A stretch of DNA of 64,000 nucleotides from Xanthomarina spongicola. Its GTDB lineage: Bacteria; Bacteroidota; Bacteroidia; Flavobacteriales; Flavobacteriaceae. This document shows, piece after piece, positions 1 through 12,100 of this stretch; within the stretch, counting starts at the first letter, position 1; each line of letters opens with the position of its first letter. The position numbers and the translations under genes were made by a program. The DNA is taken from the NCBI RefSeq assembly GCF_003148645.1, contig NZ_QGGP01000005.1, forward strand, positions 1 to 64,000, read 5' to 3'. A model generated the notes under the pieces. The model searched no databases. It saw only the letters and a list, made by a program, of their open reading frames with translations, and was not told the origin of the DNA.

Positions 1-1080
1 AATGGAAGTCTTGAGATTTGTGAAGATGATACCAATACTTACGATTTATTTAATAGTCTTGGTGGTACGCCTGATTCTGGTGGTATCTGGTCTCCTGCTC
101 TTAATAGTGGTACTGGACTTTTCGATCCTGCTCTTGATGCGCCTGGAACATATACCTATACAGTTGTCAATCAACAATGTGGTTTCTTTGATTCAGCTGA
201 AGTAATTGTAACAATAACAGAATTACCTGATATAACAGGTTTAGAATTAAGTACTAATAATATTTGTGAAGGCGAAAACCTTATGGTTAATATTTTAAAC
301 GCTAATTCACTTGAGGATGGTAATTATTTTATTATTTACAATATCACTGGAGCTGATAACTTCACCGATTCTGTTTTGGTTACAATAAATAATGGTGAAG
401 GTAACTTTCTTATTTTAGCAAGTGCTTTCACAATTTATGGAAATTATGAGCTAAATATCACAGATTTTATTCCTGAAAATGGTATCTGTAGTGCTGATAC
501 TTCATTTTTAAATCCAATAGTTTTTGAAGTCTATGAAAGTATAACTCCAATTCTAGTTGATCAAGGAGATGTGTTTTGTATTAGTGTTAACCCAACTATA
601 GAAGATCTTTCAAATAATATCACTAACAATGATACAGTAATTTGGTATGACAGTATTGAAAATGGCAATATAATTCCACCAAATACACTATTAGTTGATG
701 GAGAAACCTATTATGCCTCTATAATGTCTTCAAATAATTGTCCAAGTATAATCAGATTAGCAGTCACCGTGAATTTAAAGGCTTGCATTGATGATTTATT
801 AATACCAGATGGATTCTCACCAAATGGCGATCATATTAATGATACGTTTCATATAAATAATTTAAACGAATTATATCCAAACTTCTATTTGGAAATATAC
901 AACCGATATGGTAATAAGCTTTATAAAGGAGATATAAATACACCTGATTGGGACGGAAAATCAAATACAGGATCTAGTTTAGGAAACTCGGTTGTTCCAG
1001 TAGGAGTTTATTACTTTATTTTAAAATTTAATGATGGTAATCGACAACCAATCCAAGGTCGAGTATATTTAAACATGTAA
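1..1080 (+). CDS. T9SS type B sorting domain adhesin, 3' part
   Basis: The frame is open from the first base, so this is the C-terminal 359 residues of a larger cell-surface protein. The visible N-terminal part is Ig/PKD-like repeat material (residues 1-70, with GGTPDSGGIWSP and GTYTYTV) that is typical of large flavobacterial adhesins. The last ~95 residues form a gliding-motility-associated type B C-terminal domain: IPDGFSPNGDHINDTF, then EIYNRYGNKLYKG, DWDGK and PVGVYYFILKF. In the known family this domain directs export through the type IX secretion system and attachment to the cell surface, and it relies on a PorP/SprF protein, which is encoded 5 bases downstream. The passenger function is unknown because the rest lies outside the window. 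Confidence in the sorting domain is high. Confidence 0.93.
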   Translation, partial: NGSLEICEDDTNTYDLFNSLGGTPDSGGIWSPALNSGTGLFDPALDAPGTYTYTVVNQQCGFFDSAEVIVTITELPDITGLELSTNNICEGENLMVNILNANSLEDGNYFIIYNITGADNFTDSVLVTINNGEGNFLILASAFTIYGNYELNITDFIPENGICSADTSFLNPIVFEVYESITPILVDQGDVFCISVNPTIEDLSNNITNNDTVIWYDSIENGNIIPPNTLLVDGETYYASIMSSNNCPSIIRLAVTVNLKACIDDLLIPDGFSPNGDHINDTFHINNLNELYPNFYLEIYNRYGNKLYKGDINTPDWDGKSNTGSSLGNSVVPVGVYYFILKFNDGNRQPIQGRVYLNM

Positions 1081-1085
1081 TACAA

Positions 1086-2024
1086 ATGCTGAATAAAAGT
1101 AACATAATATACATTTTTTTATTTCTGATAGGAAGTATTTTTACTAGCTATGGTCAGCAAGATCCTCAGTATACACAATATATGTATAACATGAGTCTTA
1201 TTAATCCTGCATATGCTACTGATAATAGTGAAGTTATAAACTTAGGATTGCTTTATAGGTCTCAATGGGTTGGTGCAGTTGGATCTCCTTCAACTGGAAC
1301 TTTCTTTGCGCATTCTACCTTAACTGATAGAGTTGAAGGTGGGCTATCTATTTATCATGATCAAATTGGTGACGTTGTAAATAACACCAATTTATTTGCT
1401 GATATAGCATACGTAATTCCTGTAAGTGCTAATTCAAAATTGTCTTTAGGTCTAAAAGCTGGATTATCTTTTTATTCTACGAATTTTGATGGTTTTAAGT
1501 ATTCAGATCCTACACCTGATCCAACTTTTTCAGAGAATTATAGTCGAACCTTTCCAAACATAGGAGTAGGTGCATATTATTTTTCAGATAATTATTATAT
1601 AGGGATTTCAGTACCAAATTTATTGAAATCAAAATATATTAAAGATAGTGATGGAATTGCTTCAGAAGCTACTGAAAAATTACACATTTTTTTTACAGGT
1701 GGCTATGTTTTCAATTTAAATGAAAACTTAAAATTGAAACCTGCTTTTATGGCAATTGGAGTTAATGGAGCACCTATTTCATTCGATTTGACCACGAATG
1801 TACTGATAAATAATTTTTTAGAATTTGGTATTGGATATAGGTTTGGAGATGGTCTATCTGGTTTAGTGAATTTTAGTGTCACAAAATCTATTAGAATTGG
1901 ATATGCTTACGATTATACTATTTCAAATTTAGGTGATTTTAATTCAGGATCGCATGAAATCATCTTATTAATAGATCTTTCAAAACTTGGTAATGGTTAC
2001 GATAAATCACCAAGATTCTTTTAA
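1086..2024 (+). CDS. PorP/SprF family T9SS outer membrane protein
   Basis: This is a 312-residue outer membrane protein. A signal peptide (MLNKSNIIYIFLFLIG, cleaved near YG-QQ) is followed by the family hallmark QDPQYTQYMYNMSLINPAYA and a predicted beta-barrel with alternating aromatic residues up to the C-terminal region. PorP/SprF proteins work with type IX secretion, and SprF is needed for surface display of the type B protein SprB in Flavobacterium. Here the gene starts 5 bases after a type B protein and ends 10 bases before a PorE-like protein. The inferred role is a dedicated export or anchoring partner for the upstream adhesin. The start ATG gives a clean signal peptide. Confidence 0.93.
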   Translation: MLNKSNIIYIFLFLIGSIFTSYGQQDPQYTQYMYNMSLINPAYATDNSEVINLGLLYRSQWVGAVGSPSTGTFFAHSTLTDRVEGGLSIYHDQIGDVVNNTNLFADIAYVIPVSANSKLSLGLKAGLSFYSTNFDGFKYSDPTPDPTFSENYSRTFPNIGVGAYYFSDNYYIGISVPNLLKSKYIKDSDGIASEATEKLHIFFTGGYVFNLNENLKLKPAFMAIGVNGAPISFDLTTNVLINNFLEFGIGYRFGDGLSGLVNFSVTKSIRIGYAYDYTISNLGDFNSGSHEIILLIDLSKLGNGYDKSPRFF

Positions 2025-2034
2025 AATAATTATT

Positions 2035-3900
2035 ATGAGAATATTCAAAATATTTTTTTTCTTATTGTCTCTTTGTCATGTAGCGCATTCACAAGATGCA
2101 AAACTTAAAAAGGCAAATAAATTATTTATGGAAAAGTCTTATGTAAAAGCTGCAGAAATTTATGAAGAACTGAAAGTTAACGATAGTTCACTTATAAATC
2201 TAGCTGATGCTTACTACTATAATTCTATGATGAATAAAGCTGTAGAAAATTATTCAAAAGCTATAGCTTCAAAAGTGACTATACCTAATGACATGTATTT
2301 TAAGTATGCTCAAGCCTTATATGGTACAAACAATATAAGTAAGGCAGATTCTATAATGTCTAATTATAAAGATAAGAACATAAATTCACCTTCATTTGTA
2401 AGTAAGGTTAATATGGCAAATCCTTTTATCTATGAAATAAAACAAATTACTAAAGGTGCACAGCCAGGTGATTTTGGCATCAATTATTTTGGAGATAAAC
2501 TAGTCTTCTCTTCCTTAAGAAATACGGATAGTAAAAATTATAATTGGAATGAAAAACCATATTTAGATCTCTATTCTGCTAATTTTACAGAAAATAGTGC
2601 TCTAGAAAACATTCTACCATTTAATTCTGATGTAAATTCTAAAACACATGAAAGTAATGCTATTTTAACAAATGATGGTAAAACCATGTATTTCTCAAGA
2701 ACTAGCTTAAAACGATTTAAAATTGGGAACGAAAAAATAGCTACTGTCAGATTGTATAAGGCGTCATTAATTGATAATGAGTGGACTAAAATTGAAGAAC
2801 TCCCATTTTCTAGTGAATTGTATTCCATACAACACCCATGTTTGAATACTGATAATTCAAAACTTTATTTTTCTAGTGATATGCCAGGTGGAAAAGGTTC
2901 TTTTGATATTTATTATGTAACTATTAATGGTGAAGAATATGGAACTCCAATTAATTTAGGAGAATCTATTAATACGCCTCAATTAGAGCAATTTCCATTT
3001 ATATCTAAAACTGGAAGTTTATACTTTGCCTCAAACGGTTTGCAAGGATTAGGAGGGCTAGATGTTTTTATGTGCGAATTCAATAATGAAACATGGAGTT
3101 CTCCTTTAAATCTAGGAAATACTTTAAATAGTCCTTTAGATGACTTTGGTTTTATAGTAAATGTAGAAGACAATACAGGTTTTTTCTCTTCAAACAGAGA
3201 AGGAGATGATCATTTGTACCATTTTAATAGAATTGAAAATGAAAGAAAATTAATTGTTAAAGGATTAGTAAGAGATAAAAACTCTAAAGAATTACTATCG
3301 GAAACTTTGGTAACATTATTTGATGAAAACAATAAACCTATTGATTCATTTAAAGTAGGATTAGATGGGAAATATTCTTTTAAAGTTAAACCATATAGTT
3401 CTTTTAAAATTGAAGGCTATAAACCGTTTTATATTCCAAATGCAATTAATTTTGAAACTGATGATTCAGGTATAATTGAATTAAATATAGAATTAGAGAT
3501 TGAAACCTATGATGATGCTGAAGAGCTTATTGTAGAAAAAGAAGATGGATACGTTTATATTGAATTAGAAAACATATATTTTGATCTTGACAAATGGGAT
3601 ATTAAACCAAATGCTGGTAAAACACTAGATATACTAGTAAATCTGATGAAAAAATACCCTCGTATGGAAGTACAGCTAGGTGCCCATACTGACAACCGAA
3701 GCACCTTTGAATATAATTTGGTTTTATCAGCAAATAGAGCCAAATCAGCTATGAACTATATACTTTCTAAAGGAATAGAAGCAAATCGTCTAACTTCAAA
3801 AGGTTATGGTGAAAGTAAATTATTGGTTAATTGTGGAGAAAACTGTACTGAAGAAGAACATGCAATTAATAGACGTTGTGAATTTATTATCATGAAATAG
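2035..3900 (+). CDS. PorE-like OmpA family protein (TPR, beta-propeller, CRD, OmpA)
   Basis: A protein of 621 residues, starting at the ATG that gives signal peptide MRIFKIFFFLLSLCHVAHSQ; an upstream in-frame start would add 16 non-signal residues and overlap the previous gene. Order of domains: TPR-like helices (about 25-110), PD40/WD40-type propeller repeats (about 130-390, with LYFSSDMPGGKGSFDIYY and LYFASNGLQGLGGLDVF), a carboxypeptidase-regulatory-like fold (about 400-470), and a C-terminal OmpA peptidoglycan-binding domain (IYFDLDKWDIKP, LGAHTDNRS, LSANRAKSA). This is the architecture described for PorE, a T9SS component that links the outer membrane complex to peptidoglycan. It is the third gene of a tight adhesin-PorP-OmpA unit. 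It could be a paralogue dedicated to this adhesin rather than the core PorE. Confidence 0.9.
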   Translation: MRIFKIFFFLLSLCHVAHSQDAKLKKANKLFMEKSYVKAAEIYEELKVNDSSLINLADAYYYNSMMNKAVENYSKAIASKVTIPNDMYFKYAQALYGTNNISKADSIMSNYKDKNINSPSFVSKVNMANPFIYEIKQITKGAQPGDFGINYFGDKLVFSSLRNTDSKNYNWNEKPYLDLYSANFTENSALENILPFNSDVNSKTHESNAILTNDGKTMYFSRTSLKRFKIGNEKIATVRLYKASLIDNEWTKIEELPFSSELYSIQHPCLNTDNSKLYFSSDMPGGKGSFDIYYVTINGEEYGTPINLGESINTPQLEQFPFISKTGSLYFASNGLQGLGGLDVFMCEFNNETWSSPLNLGNTLNSPLDDFGFIVNVEDNTGFFSSNREGDDHLYHFNRIENERKLIVKGLVRDKNSKELLSETLVTLFDENNKPIDSFKVGLDGKYSFKVKPYSSFKIEGYKPFYIPNAINFETDDSGIIELNIELEIETYDDAEELIVEKEDGYVYIELENIYFDLDKWDIKPNAGKTLDILVNLMKKYPRMEVQLGAHTDNRSTFEYNLVLSANRAKSAMNYILSKGIEANRLTSKGYGESKLLVNCGENCTEEEHAINRRCEFIIMK

Positions 3901-4064
3901 AATAAAGCATCAATTAAAGGTTAATTAACAGGTAGTTCATCGAATAAATAACATTATTGTTGTATTTAATCGAATTTTTAATACATTTAATCGATTTTCT
4001 GTAAGTTCAGAATTTCATTTTTATACATTTAATTTAGATTATAACCCCAAATAATGATCTACTT

Positions 4065-4298
4065 ATGGAAACAAATAACCCAAATGTTTTCAGTAATAAC
4101 GATATTACTGTAACCTACAAACCTCGTGTTTGCATTCACGCAGAGCGTTGCGCAAGAGAACTTTCAAATGTCTTTAGAGATTCCGTTATCCCTTGGATAG
4201 ATCTTGACGGAGCTTCCACTAAAAAAATTATACGTCAAATAAAGAAATGCCCTTCGGGAGCATTAGATTATTGCTTAAATAAAAAAGAAGCCTGTTAA
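4065..4298 (+). CDS. Divergent 4Fe-4S mono-cluster protein (YjdI/Fer4_19 type)
   Basis: A 77-residue cytosolic protein of the Fer4_19 family. It has VCIHAERCARELSNVF near residues 23-38 (C-x5-C), then PWIDLD, and CPSGALDYC near residues 63-71. The spacing of cysteines and the CPSGAL motif match the small YjdI-like proteins thought to carry one Fe-S cluster. The partner and reaction are unknown. It stands alone, 164 bases after the OmpA gene, and is convergent with the DUF3467 gene across a shared terminator. The ATG at this position is the only one giving a complete domain. Confidence 0.85.
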   Translation: METNNPNVFSNNDITVTYKPRVCIHAERCARELSNVFRDSVIPWIDLDGASTKKIIRQIKKCPSGALDYCLNKKEAC

Positions 4299-4326
4299 GT
4301 ATTTTATACTAGATTTAAAACATAAA

Positions 4327-4350
4327 AACCCATTGAAAATTCAATGGGTT
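4327..4350. terminator. Bidirectional intrinsic terminator
   Basis: A perfect 10-bp inverted repeat, AACCCATTGA and TCAATGGGTT, with a 4-base AAAT loop. It is flanked by A-rich sequence on the left and an AT-rich stretch on the right. It sits midway between the convergent Fe-S gene (+) and DUF3467 gene (-), as expected for a terminator serving both strands. Confidence 0.8.
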
Positions 4351-4369
4351 ATTAAAATACTTATTCTTT

Positions 4370-4687
4370 TTAAGCTTCTCCAGTTGGACCAAAATTTAAA
4401 GGAATTGGAGGTTGCTCGTAATCTTTAATTTCGCCATGGGCATTTTCAAATTTATGAACATTATCTCCTAATGCTTTAAATAACCTTTTAGCATGTTGTG
4501 GTGTTAAAATAATTCTGGATTTCACCTTACTTTTTGGAGTTCCAGGCATAATACTAACAAAATCAATAACAAATTCTGATACTGAATGATTAATAATGGC
4601 CAAATTAGAATAAGTTCCTTCAGCTACTTTTTCATCTAATTCAATATTAATTTGTCCTGGTTTTTTTTTATTTTTTTCGTCTGACAT
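4370..4687 (-). CDS. DUF3467 domain-containing protein
   Basis: This 105-residue protein has no signal peptide or membrane segment. A lysine-rich N-terminus (MSDEKNKKKPGQINIELDE) is followed by the conserved DUF3467 core: AEGTYSNLAIINHSVSEFVI, then DFVSIMPG, and SRIILTPQHAKRLFKALGDN. The family is widespread in Bacteroidota, and its function is not known to me. It lies just downstream of rpoC, a common location for it in flavobacteria, but a strong terminator separates it from rpoC, so it probably has its own promoter in the 77-base gap. Confidence 0.88.
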   Translation of the reverse strand: MSDEKNKKKPGQINIELDEKVAEGTYSNLAIINHSVSEFVIDFVSIMPGTPKSKVKSRIILTPQHAKRLFKALGDNVHKFENAHGEIKDYEQPPIPLNFGPTGEA

Positions 4688-4707
4688 AATCTATTAAGTT
4701 TTAAACA

Positions 4708-4733
4708 AAGAATCCTGCAATAGCAGGATTCTT
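4708..4733 (-). terminator. rpoBC operon terminator
   Basis: An 11-bp perfect stem (AAGAATCCTGC and GCAGGATTCTT) with a 4-base loop. On the minus strand it is followed by TTTGTTT. It lies 32 bases past the rpoC stop, so it is the expected end of the ribosomal protein/RNA polymerase operon. Confidence 0.85.
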
Positions 4734-4764
4734 ATAATTATTTATATTTAATGAAAACCAAAAC

Positions 4765-7700
4765 TTAGTTATAATTAACTTCTTGTTTTGCCTGCATCAT
4801 TTCATCGAATTCCTCTTTAGAACCAACAATTATATTTTCGTAAGTTCTCATACCAGTTCCAGCTGGAATTCTATGACCTACAATAACATTTTCTTTAAGT
4901 CCTTCTAAAGTATCAACTTTTCCATTTACAGCTGCTTCGTTAAGAACTTTAGTTGTTTCTTGGAACGATGCTGCAGAAATAAACGATTTAGTTTGTAACG
5001 ATGCTCTTGTTATACCTTGTAAGATTGGAGTTGCAGTTGCTGGTTGCGCATCTCTTGCTTCAACAAGTTTCTTATCTTCTCTACGTAATAAAGAATTTTC
5101 ATCTCTTAATTCACGTGGTGTTACAATTTGTCCAGCTTTTAAAGTTGCAGATTCTCCTGCATCTTCTACTACTTTCATTCCAAAAACTTCATCATTTTCT
5201 TCAATGAAATCAGATTTATGAACTAATTGATCTTCTAAGAAAGTTGTATCTCCAGAATCTATTATTCTAACTTTACGCATCATTTGTCTTACAACAACTT
5301 CAAAATGCTTATCGTTAATTTTCACACCTTGTAAACGGTAAACTTCTTGAACTTCGTTAACCAAATACTGTTGTACAGCTGAAGGTCCTTTAATATTCAA
5401 GATATCGTTTGGTGTTATAGAACCATCCGAAAGAGGCATACCAGCTTTAACGAAATCATTTTCTTGAACAAGTATTTGGTTCGATAATTTTACTAAGTAT
5501 TTCTTAATATCGCCTAATTTAGATTCTATAATAATTTCACGATTTCCTCTCTTAATTTTTCCAAAAGAAACAACACCATCAATAGCACTTACTACAGCTG
5601 GATTAGAAGGATTACGAGCTTCAAATAATTCTGTAACACGTGGTAAACCTCCTGTAATATCTCCAGATTTAGCTGATTTACGAGGTATTTTAACTAAAAT
5701 CTTACCGACTTTAATTTTATCTCCATCATCTATCATTAAATGTGCTCCAACTGGTAAGTTGTAAGAACGGATAGTTTCTCCTTTAGAATCTTCAATATGA
5801 AGTGTAGGGATTAACTTTTTATTTCTAGATTCAGAAATTACTTTTTCTTGGAATCCAGTTTGTTCATCTATTTCAACTTGGTAAGTAATACCTTGTTCAA
5901 TATTTTCGTAACGTACTTTTCCAGCAAATTCTGAAATAATAACACCATTATATGGATCCCAAGCACAAACTACATCTCCCTTTTTAAGTGCATCACCATT
6001 TTTAACATTAATAGTTGATCCATAAGGAATGTTATTTGTACTTAATACAATTCCAGTTTTCTTATCAACAAGTTTCAGCTCGGATGTACGAGAAATTACA
6101 ATGTTAATTGCATTTCCATCTTTATCTTCACCTTTAACTGTTTTAAGTTCGTCTATCTCAGCAATTCCATCAAATTTTACTGCTAATTTATTTTCTTCCG
6201 AAATGTTTCCTGCAATACCACCTACGTGGAACGTACGAAGTGTTAATTGTGTACCTGGTTCACCAATAGATTGTGCTGCCACAACACCAACGGCTTCACC
6301 ACGTTGTACCATTTTATTAGTTGCAAGATTACGTCCATAACATTTAGCACAAATACCTTTCTTAGCTTCACATGTTAATGGAGAACGAACTTCAACAGCA
6401 TCTATAGGTGAATTTTCTATTGCTTTAGCAATATCTTCATCAATTAATTCTCCTGAAGCAACTAATAATTCGTCAGTTAATGGATTATAAACATCGTTTA
6501 ATGAAATTCTACCTACAATTCTATCTTTTAACGGCTCAACAACTTCATCATTTTTCTTTAATGGTGTTACTTCAACACCTCTAAGAGTACCACAGTCTAC
6601 GCTATTTACAATAACGTCTTGAGATACATCTACTAAACGACGCGTTAAATAACCAGCATCTGCAGTTTTAAGAGCTGTATCGGCAAGACCTTTACGAGCA
6701 CCATGGGTTGAGATAAAGTATTCTAAAATTGAAAGTCCTTCTTTAAAGTTAGAAAGAATTGGATTTTCAATAATCTCTCCACCACCAGCATTAGATTTTT
6801 TAGGTTTCGCCATTAATCCACGCATACCTGTAAGCTGACGAATCTGTTCTTTAGATCCACGAGCTCCAGAGTCAAGCATCATATATACAGAGTTGAAACC
6901 TTGTTGGTCTTCACGAATACGTTTCATGGACAACTCAGTTAACTCAGCATTTGTTGAAGTCCAGATATCAATAACTTGGTTATAACGTTCGTTATTTGTT
7001 ATTAATCCCATGTTATAGTTACCCATAATACCATCAACTAAGCCGTTAGCTTTGTCAATCATAGATTGCTTTTCTGGTGGAATAATAATATCTCCTAAAC
7101 TAAATGATAAACCACCTTTAAAGGCGAAATTATAACCTAAGCTTTTAATTTCATCAAGGAAATTAGCTGTTTCAGGAACTGAAGTTACTTTTAAAATATC
7201 ACCAATAATATTTCTTAATGATTTTTTAGTAAGTACTTCGTTTATATATCCAGCTGCATGAGGTACATTTTTATTAAAAAGTACACGTCCTACAGTTGTT
7301 GGAATAATTTGTAATGTTAACTCTCCTGCTTCATTAAAGTCGTAAGTTCTAACTTTAATTGATGCATTTAACTCAACTTGCTTTTCGTTATAAGCAATAA
7401 TTACCTCTTCTGGAGAATAGAAAGTTAACCCTTCACCTTTAATAGGTACATCTTTTGTAGACTTACGCTCTTTAGTCATATAATAAAGACCTAGAACCAT
7501 ATCTTGAGAAGGTACAGCAACTGGCGAACCATTTGCAGGATTTAAGATATTATGAGACGCTAACATTAATAATTGTGACTCTAAAATAGCTTCTGGTCCT
7601 AATGGTAAATGCACAGCCATTTGATCTCCATCAAAATCGGCATTAAATGCAGTAGTTACAAGTGGATGTAATTGGATTGCTTTTCCTTCAATTAATTTAG

Positions 7701-9066
7701 GTTGAAAAGCTTGAATACCTAGTCTGTGTAACGTAGGAGCACGATTTAAAAGAACTGGATGCCCTTTTAAAACATTCTCTAAGATATCCCAAACTACAGG
7801 TTCTCTTCTATCTATTATTTTCTTAGCAGATTTTACCGTTTTTACAATACCTCTTTCAATTAATTTTCTAATTACAAAAGGTTTGTAAAGCTCAGCTGCC
7901 ATATTTTTAGGCAATCCACATTCGTATAATTTTAATTCTGGTCCAACAACAATTACCGAACGAGCTGAATAATCAACACGCTTACCTAGTAAGTTTTGAC
8001 GGAAACGACCTTGCTTTCCTTTTAATGAATCTGATAAAGATTTTAAAGGTCTATTAGAATCTGTTTTTACTGCTGAAGATTTACGGGTATTATCGAATAA
8101 CGAATCTACAGATTCTTGTAACATACGTTTTTCGTTACGTAAAATAACTTCAGGTGCTTTAATTTCAACAAGTCTTTTAAGACGATTGTTTCTAATAATA
8201 ACACGACGATAAAGATCGTTTAAATCTGAAGTAGCAAAACGTCCTCCATCAAGTGGAACTAATGGACGTAATTCTGGTGGAATAATTGGAACTACTTTCA
8301 TAATCATCCATTCTGGACGATTTTCTCTGTTCTCATTAGACTCACGTAAAGATTCTACAACTTGTAAACGTTTTAAAGCTTCTGTTTTACGTTGCTTAGA
8401 CGTTTCTGTGTTTGCTTTATGTCTTAATTCGAATGATAAGCCATCTAAATCTATTCTAGCTAATAAATCTATTAAGCACTCAGCTCCCATTTTAGCAATA
8501 AACTTATTAGGATCTGTATCATCTAAATATTGATTTTCTTTAGGAAGCGTTTCAAGAATATTTAAATATTCTTCTTCTGTTAAGAAATCCATTTTTTGAA
8601 CTGGTTCTCCTTCAGCATTGTTAGCAATACCTGCTTGAATTACTACATAACGTTCGTAGTAAATAATCATATCTAATTTCTTAGATGGTAATCCTAAAAG
8701 GTAACCTATTTTATTTGGTAACGAACGGAAATACCAAATATGAGCAACAGGAACTACAAGATTAATGTGTCCTACTCTATCTCTACGTACTTTCTTCTCT
8801 GTTACTTCTACTCCACAACGGTCGCAAATAATACCTTTGTAGCGAATTCTTTTATATTTACCACAAGCACATTCGTAATCCTTTACAGGACCAAAAATAC
8901 GCTCACAGAATAAACCGTCACGTTCTGGTTTATGAGTTCGATAATTGATAGTTTCTGGTTTTAACACCTCACCTCTTGATTCTGCTAAAATAGACTCTGG
9001 TGATGCTAAACCAATTGAGATTTTGTTAAATCTCTGTACTGTATTCTTATCTTGTTTTCTTGCCAT
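4765..9066 (-). CDS. rpoC: DNA-directed RNA polymerase subunit beta'
   Basis: The 1433-residue beta' subunit of RNA polymerase is full length for Bacteroidota. Visible landmarks are the N-terminal zinc ribbon ([20 protein letters not shown], about residues 66-90), the clamp, the catalytic Mg motif [12 protein letters not shown] (about residues 470-482), the bridge-helix and trigger-loop region, and the second zinc site ([17 protein letters not shown]). It forms the catalytic centre of transcription together with RpoB. It follows rpoB after 61 bases with no hairpin in between, so the two are co-transcribed. The end is marked by a strong terminator. Nothing is broken or missing. Confidence 0.98.
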   Translation of the reverse strand: MARKQDKNTVQRFNKISIGLASPESILAESRGEVLKPETINYRTHKPERDGLFCERIFGPVKDYECACGKYKRIRYKGIICDRCGVEVTEKKVRRDRVGHINLVVPVAHIWYFRSLPNKIGYLLGLPSKKLDMIIYYERYVVIQAGIANNAEGEPVQKMDFLTEEEYLNILETLPKENQYLDDTDPNKFIAKMGAECLIDLLARIDLDGLSFELRHKANTETSKQRKTEALKRLQVVESLRESNENRENRPEWMIMKVVPIIPPELRPLVPLDGGRFATSDLNDLYRRVIIRNNRLKRLVEIKAPEVILRNEKRMLQESVDSLFDNTRKSSAVKTDSNRPLKSLSDSLKGKQGRFRQNLLGKRVDYSARSVIVVGPELKLYECGLPKNMAAELYKPFVIRKLIERGIVKTVKSAKKIIDRREPVVWDILENVLKGHPVLLNRAPTLHRLGIQAFQPKLIEGKAIQLHPLVTTAFNADFDGDQMAVHLPLGPEAILESQLLMLASHNILNPANGSPVAVPSQDMVLGLYYMTKERKSTKDVPIKGEGLTFYSPEEVIIAYNEKQVELNASIKVRTYDFNEAGELTLQIIPTTVGRVLFNKNVPHAAGYINEVLTKKSLRNIIGDILKVTSVPETANFLDEIKSLGYNFAFKGGLSFSLGDIIIPPEKQSMIDKANGLVDGIMGNYNMGLITNNERYNQVIDIWTSTNAELTELSMKRIREDQQGFNSVYMMLDSGARGSKEQIRQLTGMRGLMAKPKKSNAGGGEIIENPILSNFKEGLSILEYFISTHGARKGLADTALKTADAGYLTRRLVDVSQDVIVNSVDCGTLRGVEVTPLKKNDEVVEPLKDRIVGRISLNDVYNPLTDELLVASGELIDEDIAKAIENSPIDAVEVRSPLTCEAKKGICAKCYGRNLATNKMVQRGEAVGVVAAQSIGEPGTQLTLRTFHVGGIAGNISEENKLAVKFDGIAEIDELKTVKGEDKDGNAINIVISRTSELKLVDKKTGIVLSTNNIPYGSTINVKNGDALKKGDVVCAWDPYNGVIISEFAGKVRYENIEQGITYQVEIDEQTGFQEKVISESRNKKLIPTLHIEDSKGETIRSYNLPVGAHLMIDDGDKIKVGKILVKIPRKSAKSGDITGGLPRVTELFEARNPSNPAVVSAIDGVVSFGKIKRGNREIIIESKLGDIKKYLVKLSNQILVQENDFVKAGMPLSDGSITPNDILNIKGPSAVQQYLVNEVQEVYRLQGVKINDKHFEVVVRQMMRKVRIIDSGDTTFLEDQLVHKSDFIEENDEVFGMKVVEDAGESATLKAGQIVTPRELRDENSLLRREDKKLVEARDAQPATATPILQGITRASLQTKSFISAASFQETTKVLNEAAVNGKVDTLEGLKENVIVGHRIPAGTGMRTYENIIVGSKEEFDEMMQAKQEVNYN

Positions 9067-9127
9067 AATAAATGGTGATATCGAATTATTTTGTAAACTT
9101 AAATTTCCCCTCTTTCGAGGTGATTTT

Positions 9128-12100
9128 TTATTCCTCTAATCTAATGTCTAGTCCTAAACCTTTCAATTCGTGCATAAGTACGTTGAAAGATTCTGGTAAT
9201 CCAGGTTCTGGCATTGGTTCTCCTTTAACTATACTTTCGTAAGTTTTAGCTCTTCCAATAACATCATCAGATTTAACTGTCAATATTTCTCTTAAAGTTG
9301 CAGATGCTCCATACGCTTCAAGTGCCCAAACTTCCATTTCTCCAAAACGCTGACCACCAAATTGTGCTTTACCACCTAATGGTTGTTGTGTAATTAATGA
9401 GTATGGTCCAATAGAACGTGCGTGCATCTTATCGTCAACCATATGTCCTAATTTTAACATATAGATAATTCCAACTGTTGCAGGCTGATCAAATCGGTCT
9501 CCTGTTCCTCCATCATATAAATACGTATGTCCAAATCTTGGAATTCCAGCTTCGTCTGTAAATTCGTTAATTTGATCAAGAGTAGCTCCATCAAAAATAG
9601 GTGTCGCATACGTACGTCCTAATTTTTGTCCAGCCCATCCAAGAACAGTTTCATAAATCTGACCAATATTCATACGAGAAGGTACACCAAGTGGATTTAA
9701 AACTATATCTACTGGAGTTCCATCTTCTAAGAATGGCATATCTTCTTGACGAACGATACGTGCAACAATACCTTTGTTACCATGACGTCCTGCCATTTTA
9801 TCACCAACTTTTAGCTTACGTTTTTTAGCTATATAAACTTTAGCTAATTTTATAATACCTGCTGGAAGTTCATCTCCAACAGAAATTGTAAACTTCTCAC
9901 GTCTTAAAGAACCTTGTAAATCGTTTTCTTTAATCTTATAATTGTGAATTAAATCGGCAACAAGCTTGTTTGTATAATCATCTGTTGTCCATGTACCACT
10001 TGTTAAGTGTGTATAATCATCAACAGCGTTTAACATTTTAAGAGTGTATTTTTTACCTTTTGGTAAAACTTCTTCACCTAAATCATTAAAGACACCTTGA
10101 GCTGTTTTACCATTTATAATAGCAAATAGTTTTTCAACTAAAACATCTTTTAAATCATCAAACTTCTTATCGTAGATACCTTCTAATTGAGTGATATCTT
10201 CTTTATCTTTTGCACGTTTGCGTTTATCTTTAACTGCACGAGCAAAAAGTTTTTTGTCTATTACTACACCATTTAATGAAGGCGACGCTTTTAAAGATGC
10301 ATCTTTAACATCTCCAGCTTTATCACCAAAAATAGCGCGTAATAATTTTTCTTCCGGTGTTGGATCGCTTTCTCCTTTCGGAGTAATTTTTCCAATAAGA
10401 ATGTCTCCAGGTTTTACTTCAGCTCCAACTCGAATCATCCCGTTTTCATCAAGGTCTTTAGTAGCCTCTTCTGAAACGTTAGGAATATCATTAGTTAATT
10501 CTTCGTTACCTAATTTAGTATCTCTTACTTCAAGAGAGTACTCGTCTATATGAATTGATGTGAAAACATCATTTCTTACTACTTCTTCAGAAATTACAAT
10601 TGCATCCTCAAAGTTATACCCTTTCCAAGGCATAAAGGCTACTTTCATATTTCTACCTAAAGCTAATTCTCCTTTTTGAGTAGCATATCCTTCACAAAGA
10701 ACTTGACCTTTTACAACTTTATCGCCTTTTACAACAATTGGCTTCAGGTTAATAGATGTTCCTTGATTGGTTTTTCTGAATTTTACTAATTGGTATGTTT
10801 TAACATCGCTATCAAAACTTACTTTAGCTTCATCTTCAGTTCTATCGTATTTAATAGTAATTTCGTTTGCATCAACATACTCTACAACTCCATTTCCTTC
10901 GGCATTAATTAAAACACGAGAATCTGAAGCTACTTGTCTTTCTAATCCTGTTCCAACAATAGGAGCTTGAGGACGTAATAAAGGAACTGCTTGACGCATC
11001 ATGTTTGATCCCATTAAGGCTCTATTCGCATCATCATGTTCCAAGAATGGAATTAAAGATGCAGAAATTGAAGCAATTTGATTAGGAGCAACATCTGTAT
11101 AATGAATTTGATTTGGATCCACAACTGGGAAATCGCCTTCCATTCTAGCAATTACCTTATCGTGAAGAATTTTTCCTTTATCATCAACTTTTACAGTTGC
11201 TTGAGCAATCATTTGATCTTCTTCTTCTTCAGCACTTAAATAAATTGGTGTGCTTTTAATATCTACAACTCCATCAGTTACTTTTCTGTAAGGTGTTTCG
11301 ATGAAACCCATTGAATTTACCTTAGCAAATACTGAAAGTGAAGAAATAAGACCAATGTTTGGACCCTCTGGAGTCTCAATTGGACAAAGTCTTCCATAGT
11401 GCGTATAGTGAACATCACGTACTTCGAATCCTGCTCTTTCACGAGATAAACCTCCAGGTCCTAATGCAGATAAACGACGCTTGTGCGTAATTTCGGCAAG
11501 AGGATTGGTTTGATCCATGAATTGAGATAACTGGTTAGTTCCAAAGAAAGAATTAATAACAGACGATAATGTCTTAGCATTAATTAAATCTATTGGAGTA
11601 AATACTTCGTTATCTCGTACATTCATGCGTTCACGAATAGTACGAGCCATACGAGCTAAACCAACACCAAATTGAGATGATAATTGCTCACCAACTGTAC
11701 GTACACGACGGTTAGATAAGTGATCGATATCATCAATTTCTGCTTTAGAATTGATAAGTTCGATTAAATATTTAATAATGGTAATAATATCTTCTTTTGT
11801 AAGCACTTGCTTATCCATTCCAATATCAAGACCTAATTTTTTATTCATTCTATAACGACCTACTTCACCTAAAGAGTAACGTTGGTCTGAGAAGAATAAT
11901 TTATCTATAATACCACGTGCTGTTTCCTCATCTGGCGGCTCAGCATTACGTAGTTGTCTATATATATGTTCAACAGCCTCTTTTTCAGAGTTTGTTGGAT
12001 CTTTTTGAAGTGTATTATGAATAATAGCATAATCTCCTTGTTGCGCACTTTCTTTATGTAAAAGAATAGTCTTTACGCTTGTTTCAAGAATTTCTTCAAT

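Noticed and set aside
3965-3994. Short direct repeat TTTAATCGA before the Fe-S gene
   Set aside because: Nine bases repeated twice in AT-rich DNA is not above expectation, and there is no clear link to an operator.
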